The notes: generated by a model not told the origin, from the letters alone. DNA of 64,000 nucleotides from an uncultured Bacteroidaceae bacterium (GCA_905233765.1 CAJOCU010000003.1:1-64000), one strand, 5' to 3'; numbered from the stretch's first letter, positions 1 through 9,200 are shown. Made by a program: numbers and translations.

Positions 1-90
1 ATCTATGTCTGCATAAATCTGTGCACTTGCTGTCAATGGTGCCAGCAAGATAAGGACGAAAAGTAGGATTTTCTGTTTCATTTTAGTCAT
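1..90 (-). CDS. Exported protein, N-terminal fragment only
   Basis: Thirty codons run off the left window edge. They begin with a classical signal peptide: Met-Thr-Lys-Met-Lys-Gln-Lys, then a Leu/Val/Ile core, then an Ala-Ser-Ala-Gln cleavage site. The start is the ATG at 90; an in-frame ATG three codons later (81) is an alternative. A TAACTTTG box lies about 30 bp upstream. Only the signal peptide and a few mature residues are visible, so the function cannot be stated. Confidence 0.7.
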   Translation of the reverse strand, partial: MTKMKQKILLFVLILLAPLTASAQIYADID

Positions 91-118
91 GTTTTGAAGA
101 AATTCATACTTTGCGTGG

Positions 119-126
119 CAAAGTTA
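119..126 (-). promoter_or_regulatory. Promoter -7 box (TAACTTTG) for the gene at 1-90
   Basis: The minus strand reads TAACTTTG, a match to the Bacteroidetes TAnnTTTG element, about 30 nt upstream of the start codon at 90. No clear TTTG -33 box is seen. Confidence 0.5.
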
Positions 127-237
127 CATAATTCTGTAAGAAGTGAGAAAGGAATGTGCAGAAAAGTCTATCTTCCACCCCACTTTTTTACAGAAACTGC
201 ACTGCAGAATAAAGGATGCACTATTCTGCATCATCGT

Positions 238-325
238 GTTCCACCCGTGGAACTCGCGTGAAGACCGTGGTCTTATTGCTCGAAGACCGCGGTCCTTTCG
301 CCCGAAGACCGTGGTCCTATCATCG
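238..325. repeat. Array of short palindromes with 22-bp period
   Basis: A small inverted repeat (GTTCCAC...GTGGAAC, 238-253) is followed by three tandem units starting at 260, 282 and 304, each exactly 22 bp apart. Each unit opens with GAAGACCGYGGTC, itself a near-perfect palindrome. A second array with the same motif and period lies at 52428-52493. No coding function is evident. Confidence 0.6.
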
Positions 326-370
326 TTCGCTCGCGACCGAACGACTTATTCACTATAGGCTATCGGCCGA

Positions 371-406
371 TTCACTGCATTGAATTCGCGAATCCAATGC
401 AGTGAA
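371..406. repeat. 36-bp near-perfect palindrome
   Basis: Arms TTCACTGCATTG and CAATGCAGTGAA flank a centre around TTCGCGAA. Almost the whole 36 bp is self-complementary. It lies in the non-coding zone 91-1189. Confidence 0.6.
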
Positions 407-481
407 TTCGCGTTTTTAATGCATTGGATTCAAGAATCCTCTCTATGGCCTTCAAAAAAAATATTTTTTAACAAAAACAGA

Positions 482-511
482 GCGCACACCGCACAAAAAT
501 GCGGTGTGCGC
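482..511. repeat. 12-bp-stem hairpin
   Basis: GCGCACACCGCA (482-493) and its exact reverse complement (500-511) are separated by a six-base A-rich loop. No gene ends directly next to it. Confidence 0.55.
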
Positions 512-575
512 ATGAAAATTGTTAATAAATATATTTTTCTCCACGAATGGCGGCATCAGCAAGCCCTCCTTCTTG

Positions 576-658
576 CAAAAAAGTTTCATGAAAAACCCTA
601 CGAACCCTCCCCTGACTGCTGGGGGAGGGTTCGTAGGGTTTTCCGCAAAACTTTTTTG
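576..658. repeat. Long nested hairpin with AAAACCCTACGAACCCTCCC arm
   Basis: The inner stem pairs 592-612 with 621-642. An outer stem pairs CAAAAAAGTTT (576-586) with AAACTTTTTTG (648-658). The inner arm sequence recurs at about 14393-14410, inside another intergenic palindrome, so it belongs to a dispersed family. Confidence 0.55.
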
Positions 659-675
659 TGTTCTTCTATACACCA

Positions 676-713
676 CTGCCGCCAATGCTCTTTGGATGGA
701 ACATTGGCGGCAG
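676..713 (-). terminator. Hairpin downstream of the pseudogene, copy 1
   Basis: CTGCCGCCAATG...CATTGGCGGCAG, with a stem of about 15 bp and an eight-base loop, lies 19 bp past the stop of the pseudogene at 733. It matches the hairpin at 1129-1166 apart from one base. In minus-strand RNA the difference forms a G-U wobble, while plus-strand RNA would have a C-A mismatch, so minus-strand transcription is favoured. There is no clear U-tract, so 'terminator' is an inference. Confidence 0.45.
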
Positions 714-732
714 GTGATTGTTGGGAAGTTGA

Positions 733-1009
733 CTATAGCGTGCTGTCCAGTTCGTCTATGTAACTTAGACAGAAATCCTCCAACCCGATGTAATAGATGC
801 CATTCTCGTCGTACCACGGTACAATGTGATGACGCACGACAACTATCTTGCGATAGGAGTCGTTGATGCGCTGCAGCGAGTTGGTTTCCTGCTTCCTTTT
901 CTCCTCGTCAGGAATAGCAAATGCCGACTGTATGTATCACCTTCACACGCCCATTGGCACTTTTCTCAATGAGTTGATCGAGATAATAATTCCTTGCAAT
1001 TCTATCCAT
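733..1009 (-). pseudogene. Collapsed AAA ATPase (DUF4143-type) remnant
   Basis: From ATG 1009 the first 25 codons read MDRIARNYYLDQLIEKSANG followed by RVKVI, like the start of DUF4143-type ATPases that continue into a Walker A loop. Here the Walker A region and nearly everything else is missing. In a different frame the sequence continues from YIQSAFAIPDEEK to HIVPWYDENG and ends IDELDSTL, like the C-terminal end of the same family. The span is 277 bp, not a multiple of three. The simplest reading is one large internal deletion with a frameshift. The family assignment is from recognised motifs only. Confidence 0.6.
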
Positions 1010-1128
1010 ACTTCCGAAAGTTTTGCGTATTTACGCATTGTTTTCAGATGCAAAAGTAGTGCAATAATCTGAATCTGCAAAAGATTATGTCACAAAATGT
1101 GCACCAACCTCCACATTATTACACATCA

Positions 1129-1166
1129 CTGCCGCCAATGCTCTTTGGATGGAGCATTGGCGGCAG
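1129..1166 (-). terminator. Hairpin downstream of the LRR gene, copy 2
   Basis: A perfect 15-bp stem (CTGCCGCCAATGCTC and its complement) with an eight-base loop lies 23 bp after the stop of the LRR gene at 1190. It is the twin of the hairpin at 676-713, which holds the same position behind the pseudogene. It probably ends or protects the transcript. Confidence 0.5.
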
Positions 1167-1189
1167 ATTCATATTCCGAGAGAGGATGA

Positions 1190-3298
1190 TTACTTCACCA
1201 GCACCTTTCGGGTGCTGCCGTCAGCTAAGCGGATAATGTTGACCCCTCGCTGAACTGTGGAATGTCTGCACCCATGCAAATCATAATATTGGACATTCCC
1301 ACTTCCTCTAAATGGAAGTAATATCCTAGTGCTCACATCAATGGCTGTTTTTATTTCATGTTGAATATTATTGGAAAGGACTCCTAATTCATAGATTTCA
1401 TAACACTCATTTCCTTGGATTGACATCGTTTCATCATTCACACTGAAATTAAACCTTCCAGGCAAAAAGTCGGGCTGTATAGAGGTTGTACATGGAGTAT
1501 TACTAAGCATTATATTATCATCTATAAATTTTGAGCGACCAACGTTATACAAATAGTATTCATCTCCATATTTGTACAATGCAAATTGAAGATTGAGGTC
1601 ATTCTTGTTCACTGCATCAAATCCTGAATGTGGAAAATTGATAGTTCCTTTAAGGAAGTCCATACTAGTAGCTGTTGTTGCATAAACCACTCCGGCAGTT
1701 TCATCATAACCATACAGCTGTATAGCGTTCAATAAATAGCTTTTTTCATTACTCAGCTGAGAAAGATTGCCGATCTGAATGATTTGATGTTCAAAAGACT
1801 TTTCAATTTCACCTTGGATATCTTCAGACAAATCTGCAACCTCAACAATCTCTAATCTATTACCGCCATCTTCTGTTTTCCAACCACCTACACACCCTAA
1901 ATCCCCAACACCATTTCTTGCCGAAACACTTAGGTTTATCCATTCATTTCCGCCCAAAGAGAATATAAACTCTCCGGCTACCGATGACGATGTTATGGAA
2001 ACATCATAACCTGGATTATTGCTTAAAAGGAATTGTACAACATTCGCATCGTTCCAATTCTGCCCCCATCCACTGATGAAGCGGTGGCCGTATCCGCTGA
2101 CAAATTTTTTCTTCCCAATGTTGTATAGGTAGTACTTTTCTTCTTTTTTATAAATGGCAAACTGTTGGCTTTCATCCTTATCGTCAATAATTATAGGCTC
2201 ATAATAATAATCACCACTTCCCCCACGACTTACCAATACATCGTCACTAGGATATAGGAAGCCCCTGCGTGCTGTTTCTGCTTGTATGCGATAAGCCTTA
2301 CTGTTACTTAGTTCATCAAGTTCGCATATTATTTTCACGCCATTCTCACGAATGAAACAAATACCATTCCAAAGTCCCATCATTGCATAATCATAACGAG
2401 TACCCTTGGGAACATGCAAAACGCTATGAGGATGGATGCTTCCAAATTCTTGTCCATAATTTTCATGTGATGATTGATATTGGTGACTATAGTCTATTTG
2501 AAAAGGCTCAGAACTGTTGCAATAAATATTCCTTAACGATATACAATTTCGAAATGCACATTCCCCAATATATGTAAGAGAGATGGGTAAAAGAAGTTCC
2601 TCTAATGCTGTGCACCCTTGAAACGCTTGGCCTCCAATCCGTATTAATGATTGTGGCAGACTTATATTCGCTAAAGCTGTGCACCCTTGAAACGCTCCAC
2701 TTCCAATTTCTTTTAATGAACTGGGCAACCCTATATTAGCCAAAGCTGTACAATTTGCAAACATCTCATTACCTATTAGCTCCAACTCAGATGGAAGGCT
2801 TACATTCTGCAAGTTAACGCATCCAGCAAAAACTCTTTCTGCTGTCATGGTATAAGCATCATAATCACCATCAGAAGAGAAAACGTGGCTCGCTGGTACT
2901 GACTGCCAGTCAACAGATTCTAAGTTTTGACACCCCTCAAATGCGGAATTACCAAAATTCATGCAAGGAATGGTCAGTGATTTTAAAAGATTACATTCAA
3001 AAAAGGCTTTTTCTTTGATAGAAGAAACGGGAACGGTATATGTAACAATTTCAGAACCTTTCTGAATGGAATATAGAATTTCGGTCGGAATTGTCAGATT
3101 AGACGGACAGTCCGATGTATAGCCTTCTACTGAAGCCCTTAAATCGGTATAATCATCTTGATAATAATTAAGATGATAGATTTGGAATTTAAGACAATCA
3201 ACTACCGCGTGTCCAATGACCCAAGCATATCCATAATTGCTAAAGGAGAAAGTAAAGATAAGTAGTAATGCGATTTCCTTGATTACTTTTGTTTTCAT
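1190..3298 (-). CDS. BspA-type leucine-rich repeat surface protein
   Basis: A 702-residue exported protein. Residues 1-25 form a signal peptide. Residues about 85-270 carry LRR_5/BspA-like repeats, with units such as GNEMFANCTALANIGLPSS and IGSGAFQGCTALANISLPQS. The middle holds two related segments with 'FALYKYGDEYYLYNVG'-like motifs. The C-terminus (GVNIIRLADGSTRKVLVK) resembles Bacteroidales T9SS-like sorting tails and the tail of the EEP protein ending at 47255. BspA-type LRRs are known in adhesion and surface binding; the ligand here is unknown. The gene stands alone and is followed by the hairpin at 1129-1166. Its composition looks more AT-rich than the genes downstream. Confidence 0.85.
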   Translation of the reverse strand: MKTKVIKEIALLLIFTFSFSNYGYAWVIGHAVVDCLKFQIYHLNYYQDDYTDLRASVEGYTSDCPSNLTIPTEILYSIQKGSEIVTYTVPVSSIKEKAFFECNLLKSLTIPCMNFGNSAFEGCQNLESVDWQSVPASHVFSSDGDYDAYTMTAERVFAGCVNLQNVSLPSELELIGNEMFANCTALANIGLPSSLKEIGSGAFQGCTALANISLPQSLIRIGGQAFQGCTALEELLLPISLTYIGECAFRNCISLRNIYCNSSEPFQIDYSHQYQSSHENYGQEFGSIHPHSVLHVPKGTRYDYAMMGLWNGICFIRENGVKIICELDELSNSKAYRIQAETARRGFLYPSDDVLVSRGGSGDYYYEPIIIDDKDESQQFAIYKKEEKYYLYNIGKKKFVSGYGHRFISGWGQNWNDANVVQFLLSNNPGYDVSITSSSVAGEFIFSLGGNEWINLSVSARNGVGDLGCVGGWKTEDGGNRLEIVEVADLSEDIQGEIEKSFEHQIIQIGNLSQLSNEKSYLLNAIQLYGYDETAGVVYATTATSMDFLKGTINFPHSGFDAVNKNDLNLQFALYKYGDEYYLYNVGRSKFIDDNIMLSNTPCTTSIQPDFLPGRFNFSVNDETMSIQGNECYEIYELGVLSNNIQHEIKTAIDVSTRILLPFRGSGNVQYYDLHGCRHSTVQRGVNIIRLADGSTRKVLVK

Positions 3299-3662
3299 AG
3301 CCTTATTAATTTTGCTTTGTTTTGTTATATAATTTATATTTCACAAGGGGGGATATTTGTTAATATTTCTCTAGTAATATATTGGACTCATAAAAAGAAA
3401 ACGTGGACTTCACTTCGTCTACGTTTCTGAGGTATCAGCAAACACCTTGCAAGCTTTAACGAGTAAAAGCCCACGCCGTCGGGCGTGAGCATCCGTGCTT
3501 TTACTCTTGAATTGTTTCTTGATTTTGGCGAAATTTCGGAAACAAGAATCTAAGCGGACGCTTCTGTCTGTATGTCAATATTGTTTATTTCATAAACAGT
3601 TTAAGGGTTTAAGAGTATAACAGTTTAAGGGGGATAACGTTTAAGGGGATGCCAAAGGGGCA
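3299..3662. other. Intergenic stretch with two structured hairpins
   Basis: There is no gene. It contains a hairpin of AAACGTGGAC with GTCTACGTTT (about 398-426 past position 3000), then a 10-bp stem GAGTAAAAGC/GCTTTTACTC (3461-3470 with 3497-3506) enclosing a CACGCC/GGCGTG inner stem. Next to the HepT stop are repeats of GTTTAAGGG (about 3598-3650). No clear promoter box is visible for the LRR gene. Confidence 0.5.
3461..3506. repeat. Compound stem-loop, possible structured RNA or terminator
   Basis: A perfect outer 10-bp inverted repeat encloses a smaller GC-rich hairpin. The segment AGCA-TCCG-TGCT can form an alternative stem. It lies between two minus-strand genes, downstream of the HepT gene (stop 3663) in the direction of transcription. 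It could end that operon or be a small structured element. Confidence 0.4.
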
Positions 3663-4046
3663 TTATAGGTGGTCTATTTTTGTTTGCTCCCACTTGTCCC
3701 AATCGGTATCGTTGAGATATGTCTCAAGTTGAGTTTTAAGCGGCAGCAAGTCTTCTTGGATGACGTTCCAAAGCATCTCTTTCTGGATTTGGGCATAACC
3801 ATGTACTATATGATGCCGCATTCCTTCAATCTGACGCCAAGGAGTAGAAGGATGCTGATCCTTGAACTCCCTGGTCAGCATGTAAGTAGCCTCGCCTATA
3901 ATCATTGTGTAATAAGCGATTGCTCCAAATAGAATAGGGTCATCGTTGAATTCCGCAAAACTCTTATCCTTTGCAGCGTTCAAGACCTTTTCTATGTGGT
4001 CTAACATGTGTTCCAGTCGGTTCTTATCTTTAAGCGGTTCTCTCAT
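3663..4046 (-). CDS. hepT: HepT-like ribonuclease toxin (HEPN, DUF86)
   Basis: A 127-residue helical protein with the HEPN RNase signature R-x4-H-x-Y, seen as RHHIVHGY at about residues 77-84. In type VII systems HepT cleaves RNA and is neutralised by polyadenylylation on the motif tyrosine by its MntA partner. The start overlaps the end of the upstream nucleotidyltransferase gene by 17 bp, the usual order for these pairs. Length and motif are intact, so it is probably functional. The symbol follows the family, not an experiment. Confidence 0.85.
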   Translation of the reverse strand: MREPLKDKNRLEHMLDHIEKVLNAAKDKSFAEFNDDPILFGAIAYYTMIIGEATYMLTREFKDQHPSTPWRQIEGMRHHIVHGYAQIQKEMLWNVIQEDLLPLKTQLETYLNDTDWDKWEQTKIDHL

Positions 4047-4338
4047 AGATCAATATTTTATCATTGTCTGCACTTTCTTTTGCAAATGGAAGGAGAGATT
4101 TCTCAGGAATAAGGTCCACCTCACGGTTCAAAATATCCTTCAAATCCATATACATACCGCCAAGAGTAAATAGACTGAACTTCTGTGACATATCAGGAAC
4201 GAATAGGATATCGATATCACTGTCAGGCCGCTGCTCGCCACGCGAGTAGGAGCCAAAGAGCCAAGCCTTCAAGACTGGTTGTGTCTTGAAGTACTCTGCT
4301 ATTTTCTTGGTCATTGCTTCGGTACTCATAGGCGTCAT
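4030..4338 (-). CDS. mntA: MntA-like nucleotidyltransferase antitoxin
   Basis: A 102-residue minimal nucleotidyltransferase. The catalytic G-S-x10-D-x-D motif is complete (GSYSRGEQRPDSDID, about residues 29-43) and a later REVDLIP supplies the third acidic residue. The family modifies HepT with AMP and so blocks it. A TACTTTTG -7 box with a TTTG box 20 bp upstream fits the start at 4338; an ATG three codons later (4329) is also possible. The downstream hepT overlaps by 17 bp. Confidence 0.85.
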   Translation of the reverse strand: MTPMSTEAMTKKIAEYFKTQPVLKAWLFGSYSRGEQRPDSDIDILFVPDMSQKFSLFTLGGMYMDLKDILNREVDLIPEKSLLPFAKESADNDKILIYERTA

Positions 4339-4355
4339 ATATGAGTTTCACGCCA

Positions 4356-4387
4356 CAAAAGTAGCAATGTTTTGCGAATCAGCCAAA
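4356..4387 (-). promoter_or_regulatory. Promoter of the mntA-hepT pair
   Basis: The minus strand has TTTG at 4384-4387 and TACTTTTG at 4356-4363, separated by 20 bp. This matches the Bacteroidetes sigma-ABfr consensus and lies 17 bp before the mntA start. Confidence 0.7.
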
Positions 4388-4416
4388 AGAATCAAAGTTT
4401 TTTAATCGTTAGGCCA

Positions 4417-4448
4417 CAAAAAAGCCTCTCCGAGGGTGGCGGAGAGGC
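4417..4448 (-). terminator. Intrinsic terminator after the GH109-type gene
   Basis: A nine-bp perfect stem (GCCTCTCCG/CGGAGAGGC) with a seven-base loop is followed on the minus strand by six T residues, about 50 bp past the stop codon at 4498. Confidence 0.8.
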
Positions 4449-4497
4449 TGTAGGCTATGTGGTCTTTGAAAAGACGGTTGAGTAACGGGCTGAAAGA

Positions 4498-6144
4498 TTA
4501 CTTCTTGGCTTTCTTTGCGGCCTCCTTAGCCATCTTCGCGCAGGCTTTCGTGTAGTCGGCCGTGGTCTTCTTCACGTCCTTCGGGGCAGTGGCCTTGCGC
4601 ATAGCATCGTACTTCGCCCAGAGCTGGAACTTCTCGCACAGCTGTTTTTGCTGGTCTGTGTAGGCCTGTGCGGCAGCCTCGGCAGCGGCCTCAGCTTCGG
4701 GCTTTGCCCATGCAAACTGGAAGCCCTGGACTTTGTTCCAGGCACCACGGGTGAAGTCGGGGAAGGCTACACTGGCGCAGTTATTGTCCATGGAGAGGGC
4801 ACCGAGTTCAGCCAGACAGCACCATTCGGCGAGGTCATAGACGTCCATGTCAAGGGGCAGACCGTTCTGCAGGCAATAGACGAGGCGGGCGTCCATAAAG
4901 AAGTCCATACCGCCGTGACCGCCGACCTTCTGTGCCATCTCACCATATTTCGTGATGATAGGGTGCTGGTACTTGGCCATGAGCGCCTCCTGTTCAGCTG
5001 CGGGCAGGAAGCCGTGGCTGGAGAGGTCATCGACCTTGGGGGCCACACCGCTGGCAGCGAGCTGGCTCTTGTCGAGGGCGAAGTGCTGTTCGGGATACTT
5101 GGTGGCATAGCCCTTGGTGCCGGTGAGCTTGAACAAACGGTTGTAGGGCTGGGGATTCATGACGTTGTGCTGAATCTCCACGACCTTACCTTCTGCGGTG
5201 CGCATCAGGGTCGTGGTCTGGTCGCCGTTGCGGAACTCGGGGCAGTCCTTGCCGGTCTTCTGCTGCACCCACTCACGTCCGTGGGCACTCTTGGTGTCCA
5301 TAGCCACGAGGGTGGTGAAGCGGTCGCCACGGTGGATATTCATGGCGAGGGCCACAGGGCCGAGGCCGTGGGTGGCATAGACATCACCGCGGTTGTCGCG
5401 GTTATACTTCATTCGCCAGCCGAGCTGTGCCTGGTCGGGGTCTGCGGGGTTCTTCCAGTAGTAATCCCAGAAGTCGTCGAGGTTGTGGATATAAGCACCT
5501 TCGCCGCGGAGCACCTCGCCGAAGACACCGTTCTGCGCCATGTTCAGGGCGTTGAGTTCGTACCAGTCATAGCAGCAGTTCTCAAGAATCATGCAGTGTT
5601 TGCGGGTCTTCTCGCTGAGTTCGATGAGCTCCCAGCACTGTGCCAGGTTCATGGCAGAGGGCACTTCGATAGCGGTGTGCTTGCCGTTCTCCAAAGCGCA
5701 CTTGGCAACGGGGAAGTGGTGGTCCCAGTCGGTGGCGACATAGACGATGTCGATGTCGGGGCGCTTGCAGAGCTCCTCATAGCCCTTCTCGCCGCTGTAG
5801 ATGGCGGCGGGGGGCAGACCGGCATTGCGCAGATACTTCTGGCAAGCCTCTGCACGCTCTGCGACATAGTCACAAAGGGCTACAATTTGAACACCGGGGA
5901 TGAAGGTCCAGCGCTGCACTGCACCCGGTCCGCGCATACCCAGACCCACGAAGGCCACGCGCACGGTCTCCAGCTTCGGAGCTGTCAGCTGCAGCACATC
6001 GGTCTGTCCGGCAGGGCGCTGAGGGGTGTTCACGACAATGGTTCCCTTCTCCCAATGCCAGTCTTTGTCGGTAACGGAGAGAGATTGCGCGCTCACTGTC
6101 CATGACAAGCAGACAGTAGCAACAAAAGTGAGCATTTTTTTCAT
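4498..6144 (-). CDS. Exported Gfo/Idh/MocA-family protein, GH109-like
   Basis: A 548-residue protein with a signal peptide ending near SAQ (about residue 20). An N-terminal Rossmann domain has VAFVGLGMRGPG (about 63-74), followed by ALCDYVAERA, a YVATDWDHH segment, AIEVPSAM and an ATHGLGP motif. This layout matches NAD-dependent GH109 glycosidases (alpha-N-acetylgalactosaminidases), many of which are exported in Bacteroidetes. The last 60 residues are Ala/Lys-rich and helical. If the assignment holds, it removes terminal GalNAc from host glycans in the periplasm. An inactive or different oxidoreductase function cannot be excluded. The gene is single, with its own promoter and terminator. Confidence 0.8.
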   Translation of the reverse strand: MKKMLTFVATVCLSWTVSAQSLSVTDKDWHWEKGTIVVNTPQRPAGQTDVLQLTAPKLETVRVAFVGLGMRGPGAVQRWTFIPGVQIVALCDYVAERAEACQKYLRNAGLPPAAIYSGEKGYEELCKRPDIDIVYVATDWDHHFPVAKCALENGKHTAIEVPSAMNLAQCWELIELSEKTRKHCMILENCCYDWYELNALNMAQNGVFGEVLRGEGAYIHNLDDFWDYYWKNPADPDQAQLGWRMKYNRDNRGDVYATHGLGPVALAMNIHRGDRFTTLVAMDTKSAHGREWVQQKTGKDCPEFRNGDQTTTLMRTAEGKVVEIQHNVMNPQPYNRLFKLTGTKGYATKYPEQHFALDKSQLAASGVAPKVDDLSSHGFLPAAEQEALMAKYQHPIITKYGEMAQKVGGHGGMDFFMDARLVYCLQNGLPLDMDVYDLAEWCCLAELGALSMDNNCASVAFPDFTRGAWNKVQGFQFAWAKPEAEAAAEAAAQAYTDQQKQLCEKFQLWAKYDAMRKATAPKDVKKTTADYTKACAKMAKEAAKKAKK

Positions 6145-6187
6145 GTTAATAATCGTTAGTTATGATAAAGATTGAAGATTTTCGGCA

Positions 6188-6195
6188 CAAAGATA
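6188..6195 (-). promoter_or_regulatory. Promoter -7 box (TATCTTTG) of the GH109-type gene
   Basis: TATCTTTG on the minus strand, 44 bp before the start at 6144. It lies back-to-back with the plus-strand box at 6218-6225. Confidence 0.55.
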
Positions 6196-6217
6196 GCAAG
6201 AAAAGATGAATTTTGCT

Positions 6218-6225
6218 TATCTTTG
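6218..6225 (+). promoter_or_regulatory. Promoter -7 box (TATCTTTG) of the GT2-SpoIID fusion gene
   Basis: TATCTTTG lies 31 bp before the ATG at 6256. It argues for that start codon and against the upstream in-frame ATG at 6172, which would lie before the transcription start. Confidence 0.6.
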
Positions 6226-6255
6226 TCGCATAATTTTTCAAAAAACTTTCAACAG

Positions 6256-9200
6256 ATGCCTAAAATCAGTTGCTTCCTACCCTTTATAGATGAGGCTGAA
6301 GGCCTACAAACCATTGCTGCGCTACGTAGTCAGGATGAGGTGTCAGATATACACCTCATCGGCAATCCCTGCCAGACAAGCGCACTACGACAGATGGCCG
6401 ACGAGGCCCAAGCACCCTATATCCTACTTTACACCAAACGCTTCGACCTGCAATTAGGTTACTACGCCCTGATGCGAATGCTCACGGTGGCCGAGGACAC
6501 TGGTGCCTCGATGGTCTATGCCGACCACCGTATCCAACTGCCCGACGGCACCGTAGAAGCGCATCCGCTGATTGACTATCAGTTGGGCAGCGTGCGCGAT
6601 GACTTCAGCTTCGGTTCGCTGTTGCTGCTGTGCACAGCCGACGTGAAAGCGTACTTCGCACAGGAGCGTCTGAAGGAATATGAGTTCGCGGGGTTGTACG
6701 ACCTGCGCCTGTTCCTCTCACGCCGTGCCCTGCCCGTGCACATCTCGGAAACGCTCTACACCGAAATAGAAACGGACACGCGCCTCAGCGGTCAGAAACA
6801 GTTCGACTACGTTGACCCGCGCAACCGTCGCCGCCAAATAGAAATGGAACGCGCGTGTACGCGACACCTGAAAGCTATCGGCGCCCTGCTGGCACCTGAT
6901 GAGTTCGACGAGATCAAGTTCGAAGACGAAGACTTCCCCGTAGAGGCCACCGTCATCATCCCTGTGCGCAACCGTGTCCGCACCATCGAGGATGCCATTC
7001 GTAGTGTGCTGAAGCAGGAAACCACATTCCCCTTCAACCTGATGGTGGTGGATAACCACAGTGACGATGGTACGAGTGAGGCGGTGGAACAATGCAAAGC
7101 TGCCGACGGTGGCTCTGCACTGATCCACCTCACGCCCTCGCGAGGCGACCTCGGCATCGGTGGCTGCTGGAACCTGGCCGTGCACCATCCGCAGTGCGGA
7201 CGCTTCGTGGTACAGCTGGACAGCGATGACCTCTACAGCGGACCGGACACGCTGCAGCGCATCGTGGATGCCTTCCGCGAGCAGAAAGCGGCAATGGTGA
7301 TAGGCTCCTACCGCATGACCAACTTCCAGCTGGAGACACTGCCGCCAGGGCTCATCGACCACCGCGAATGGACGCCCCAAAACGGGCGCAACAACGCATT
7401 ACGAATCAATGGCTTGGGAGCCCCACGTGCATTCTATACGCCTGTGCTGCGCAAAATACAAATTCCCAACACCAGCTACGGCGAGGACTATGCCCTAGGC
7501 CTTATGATTGGGCGCCGCTACCGCATCGGACGCATCTTCGAAGAGCTCTACCTCTGCCGCCGATGGGAAGGCAACAGCGATGCAGCCCTCTCCACCGAGA
7601 AGGTGAACAAGAATAACCTCTACAAGGACCAGTTGCGCTCGACCGAGATACGTGCTCGTCAGGCGCTGAACGCCAAGTGGCGCAAGGAGGCCAGCGAGGA
7701 GGACGTGGATCGCTTCTTCGATGCTGAACTGGCGCAGTGGGAGCTGGCACAGAAGAACTACGACGCGCTGGAAGCCAACGTGCAGCAGCGCGAGCTGGTG
7801 GCTGGCGACGTGCAGCTGACCGTGCAGTGGAACCCCGCTCGCATCGTCTCCACAGGCGCCAAGATAGACAAGGCGAGTATTGAGGCACGCCCCTGCTTCC
7901 TCTGCGACGAGAACCGTCCGACCGAGCAGCACGCACTGATGATTCGCCACCACTACCAGGTGCTGGTGAACCCCTTCCCCATCCTACCCCGCCATTTCAC
8001 GATTCCCACACGCAGACACAAGCCACAGGCTATCTGGGAACACTTCGGCACACTACGCCAGCTGGCGTGGACGATGCCGCATCACATCGTGTTCTACAAC
8101 GGACCGCTGTGCGGTGCCTCCTGTCCCGACCACATGCATCTGCAAGCTGGCTCACGCGGACAGGTGCCCCTCGAATGCGACTGGAAGCTCTACGAGACAC
8201 AGCTGGAGAAGCTGTACCCCCTGACCTCCGACGCGACGCAGCAGATGGCAGATGCCGGCAACGCAAGCCAGCGCTGCGGTCTCTTCCTTCTCAAAAACTA
8301 CGTCTGTCCCGTCTTCGTCATCCGCTCCCTACCCGAGGAAACCGACAGTCTGCTCTGCCAACGCCTCTACAACGCGCTACCCATCCACGAGGACGAGACG
8401 GAACCCCGTATGAACCTCATTAGTTGGCGCGAGGCTGGCGATGAAAGTCGTGGCGACGAAATCATTATGCTGGTCTTCCCACGCAAGAAACATAGGCCAG
8501 AGTGCTATGGCGAGGTGATGGTCTCCCCCGGTGCTCTGGATATGGGCGGCCTCATCATCACACCCCGCGAGGAGGACTACAAGAAAATCACACCCGAATG
8601 GGCCGCTGAAATTCTGCAGGAGGTGACGATGACGGAGGAGGAGCTGAAGGAAGTCATTGAGAAAGTGACGGACAGCCCCATCCCCGGCAGACCCGCCCCC
8701 GGCCCCTCCCATGAGGGAGGGGGTACCTCCGGCGAGAATGAAGATAGCAACGCGCAGCCCCTCCCCTCCCTCACGGGAGGAGTCGGGGGTGGGTCTTCAT
8801 TGACCGTAGGCCTTCTCTCTGCTACCGCCATCCGCTTCAAACTCAACGGGAACTATACGGCCAAGGGTGCCACGCTGACAGGGCCACAGGAGGTGGCAAT
8901 GAGCGGCGGCGGTCTGCTCTGGAACGGACAGGTGTATAGGCAGCTGACCTTCACACCCGAGACCGACGAGGCCAGCTTCACACTCGAAGATGTCACCATC
9001 GGCAAGAACTTCCACTGGGAACGCAACGAAGCACAGACATTCTGCGGCACACTTAAACTGATGGTGGAAGAGGACCAGATCCTATGCATCAACGAGCTGC
9101 CCGTAGAACAATATCTCTGCAGCGTCATCAGCAGCGAGATGAGCCCCAACTGCTCGATGGAATTCCTGAAGGCTGCAGCCGTCATCAGCCGCAGCTGGCT

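Larger units (their letters stand above)
91..1189. other. 1.1-kb intergenic zone rich in palindromes
   Basis: No intact gene is supported here. Apart from the promoter box at 119-126 and the ATPase remnant at 733-1009, it holds a run of unrelated hairpins (238-253, 260-325, 371-406, 482-511, 576-658, 676-713, 1129-1166). Short open frames over the palindromes lack signal peptides, domains or family resemblance. Confidence 0.6.

Noticed and set aside
260..325. 22-bp periodic array as a CRISPR
   Set aside because: Units are contiguous palindromes without unique spacers of 30 bp or so, only three units are present, and no cas genes are in the window.
143..866. Small open frames in the left intergenic zone
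   Set aside because: They span palindromic repeats, overlap one another on both strands, and show no domain or signal peptide.
4648..6105. 485-codon open frame on the plus strand
   Set aside because: It lies antisense to the GH109-type gene, has a repetitive Gly/Val/His-rich composition and no recognisable domain. GC-rich codon use on the other strand explains it.
6172..6255. Longer N-terminus of the GT2-SpoIID fusion
   Set aside because: The in-frame ATG at 6172 lies upstream of the TATCTTTG box at 6218-6225, so these codons are probably not transcribed.
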